The position numbers were made by a program, and so were the translations under genes. Shown here one piece after another: positions 63,992-64,000 of a stretch of DNA of 64,000 bases. This DNA is from Paenibacillus sp. G2S3 (lineage in GTDB: Bacteria > Bacillota > Bacilli > Paenibacillales > Paenibacillaceae): NCBI RefSeq assembly GCF_030123105.1, contig NZ_CP126095.1, positions 2,170,001 through 2,234,000 of the forward strand. Direction: 5' to 3'. The notes beneath the pieces are model-generated. The model worked only from the letters and a program-made list of their open reading frames with translations, was not told the DNA's origin and ran no database searches. Each line of letters starts with the position of its first letter. Within the stretch, counting starts at the first letter, position 1.

Positions 63992-64000
63992 AATAAGTCC

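Noticed and set aside
1..64000. CRISPR arrays, prophage, tRNA, rRNA or intact insertion sequences
   Set aside because: No spaced short repeats, cloverleaf genes, transposase or phage structural genes were found on either strand. The only tandem repeats are those inside the surface-protein gene and the 17-bp pair at 61.4 kb.

Overview
The window looks like a chromosomal segment of a Paenibacillus-type Firmicute. The grounds are low-to-moderate GC, strong AGGAGG ribosome binding sites, very large SLH-anchored surface proteins, an AraC regulator with a membrane-bound sensor half, LplA/YtcQ-type sugar-binding lipoproteins, and many pectin enzymes. I see no rRNA, tRNA, CRISPR array, phage or intact insertion sequence. 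The organism call is inference from gene content.

Layout. 0-8.3 kb: a MalT-like LuxR regulator, then a 1714-residue SLH surface protein carrying seven 91-residue cadherin-like repeats, and a very small basic ORF. 8.3-16.1 kb: housekeeping and accessory genes, namely a GT8 glycosyltransferase with an extremely basic tail, pantothenate kinase (coaA), an esterase, a SUFU-domain protein, a VOC protein, an old yellow enzyme (namA), a MarR regulator and a HupE/UreJ-type membrane protein. A long palindromic intergenic element lies at 14.1 kb. 16.3-23.2 kb: a 2271-residue SLH surface protein built from lamin-tail, OB-fold and PHP metallo-hydrolase modules. 23.2-30.6 kb: a GNAT, a 1252-residue GH51 arabinofuranosidase, a hexapeptide acyltransferase and a UbiD-family decarboxylase.

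31-56 kb is dominated by rhamnogalacturonan/pectin use. A secreted multidomain protein (about 2062 residues) combines a rhamnogalacturonan acetylesterase with a family PL11 rhamnogalacturonan lyase and has a cre-like site in front of its likely start. After a DUF2269 membrane protein and a GT4, a minus-strand group encodes a double esterase, an enolase-superfamily enzyme and a sugar isomerase-like protein, preceded by a YesS/RhgR-like AraC membrane regulator. Divergently, the plus strand encodes two paralogous binding lipoproteins, two ABC permeases, two GH105 hydrolases, a GH28 polygalacturonase, an alpha/beta esterase and a CE8 pectin methylesterase. The GH105, GH28, CE8 and esterase proteins have no signal peptide. 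The picture is outside cleavage by the PL11/CE12 protein, import of still-decorated oligosaccharides, and trimming, de-acetylation and de-methylation in the cytoplasm.

56-64 kb is accessory: a small membrane protein, a WYL regulator with a DJ-1/PfpI protein, a possible 49-residue zinc-ribbon ORF, a broken CD3324-like gene, an aminoglycoside phosphotransferase-like kinase, a GNAT, a ketopantoate-reductase fragment lacking its NADP domain, a membrane-anchored PAF-acetylhydrolase-like protein behind a complex repeat-rich operator region, and an SDR dehydrogenase.
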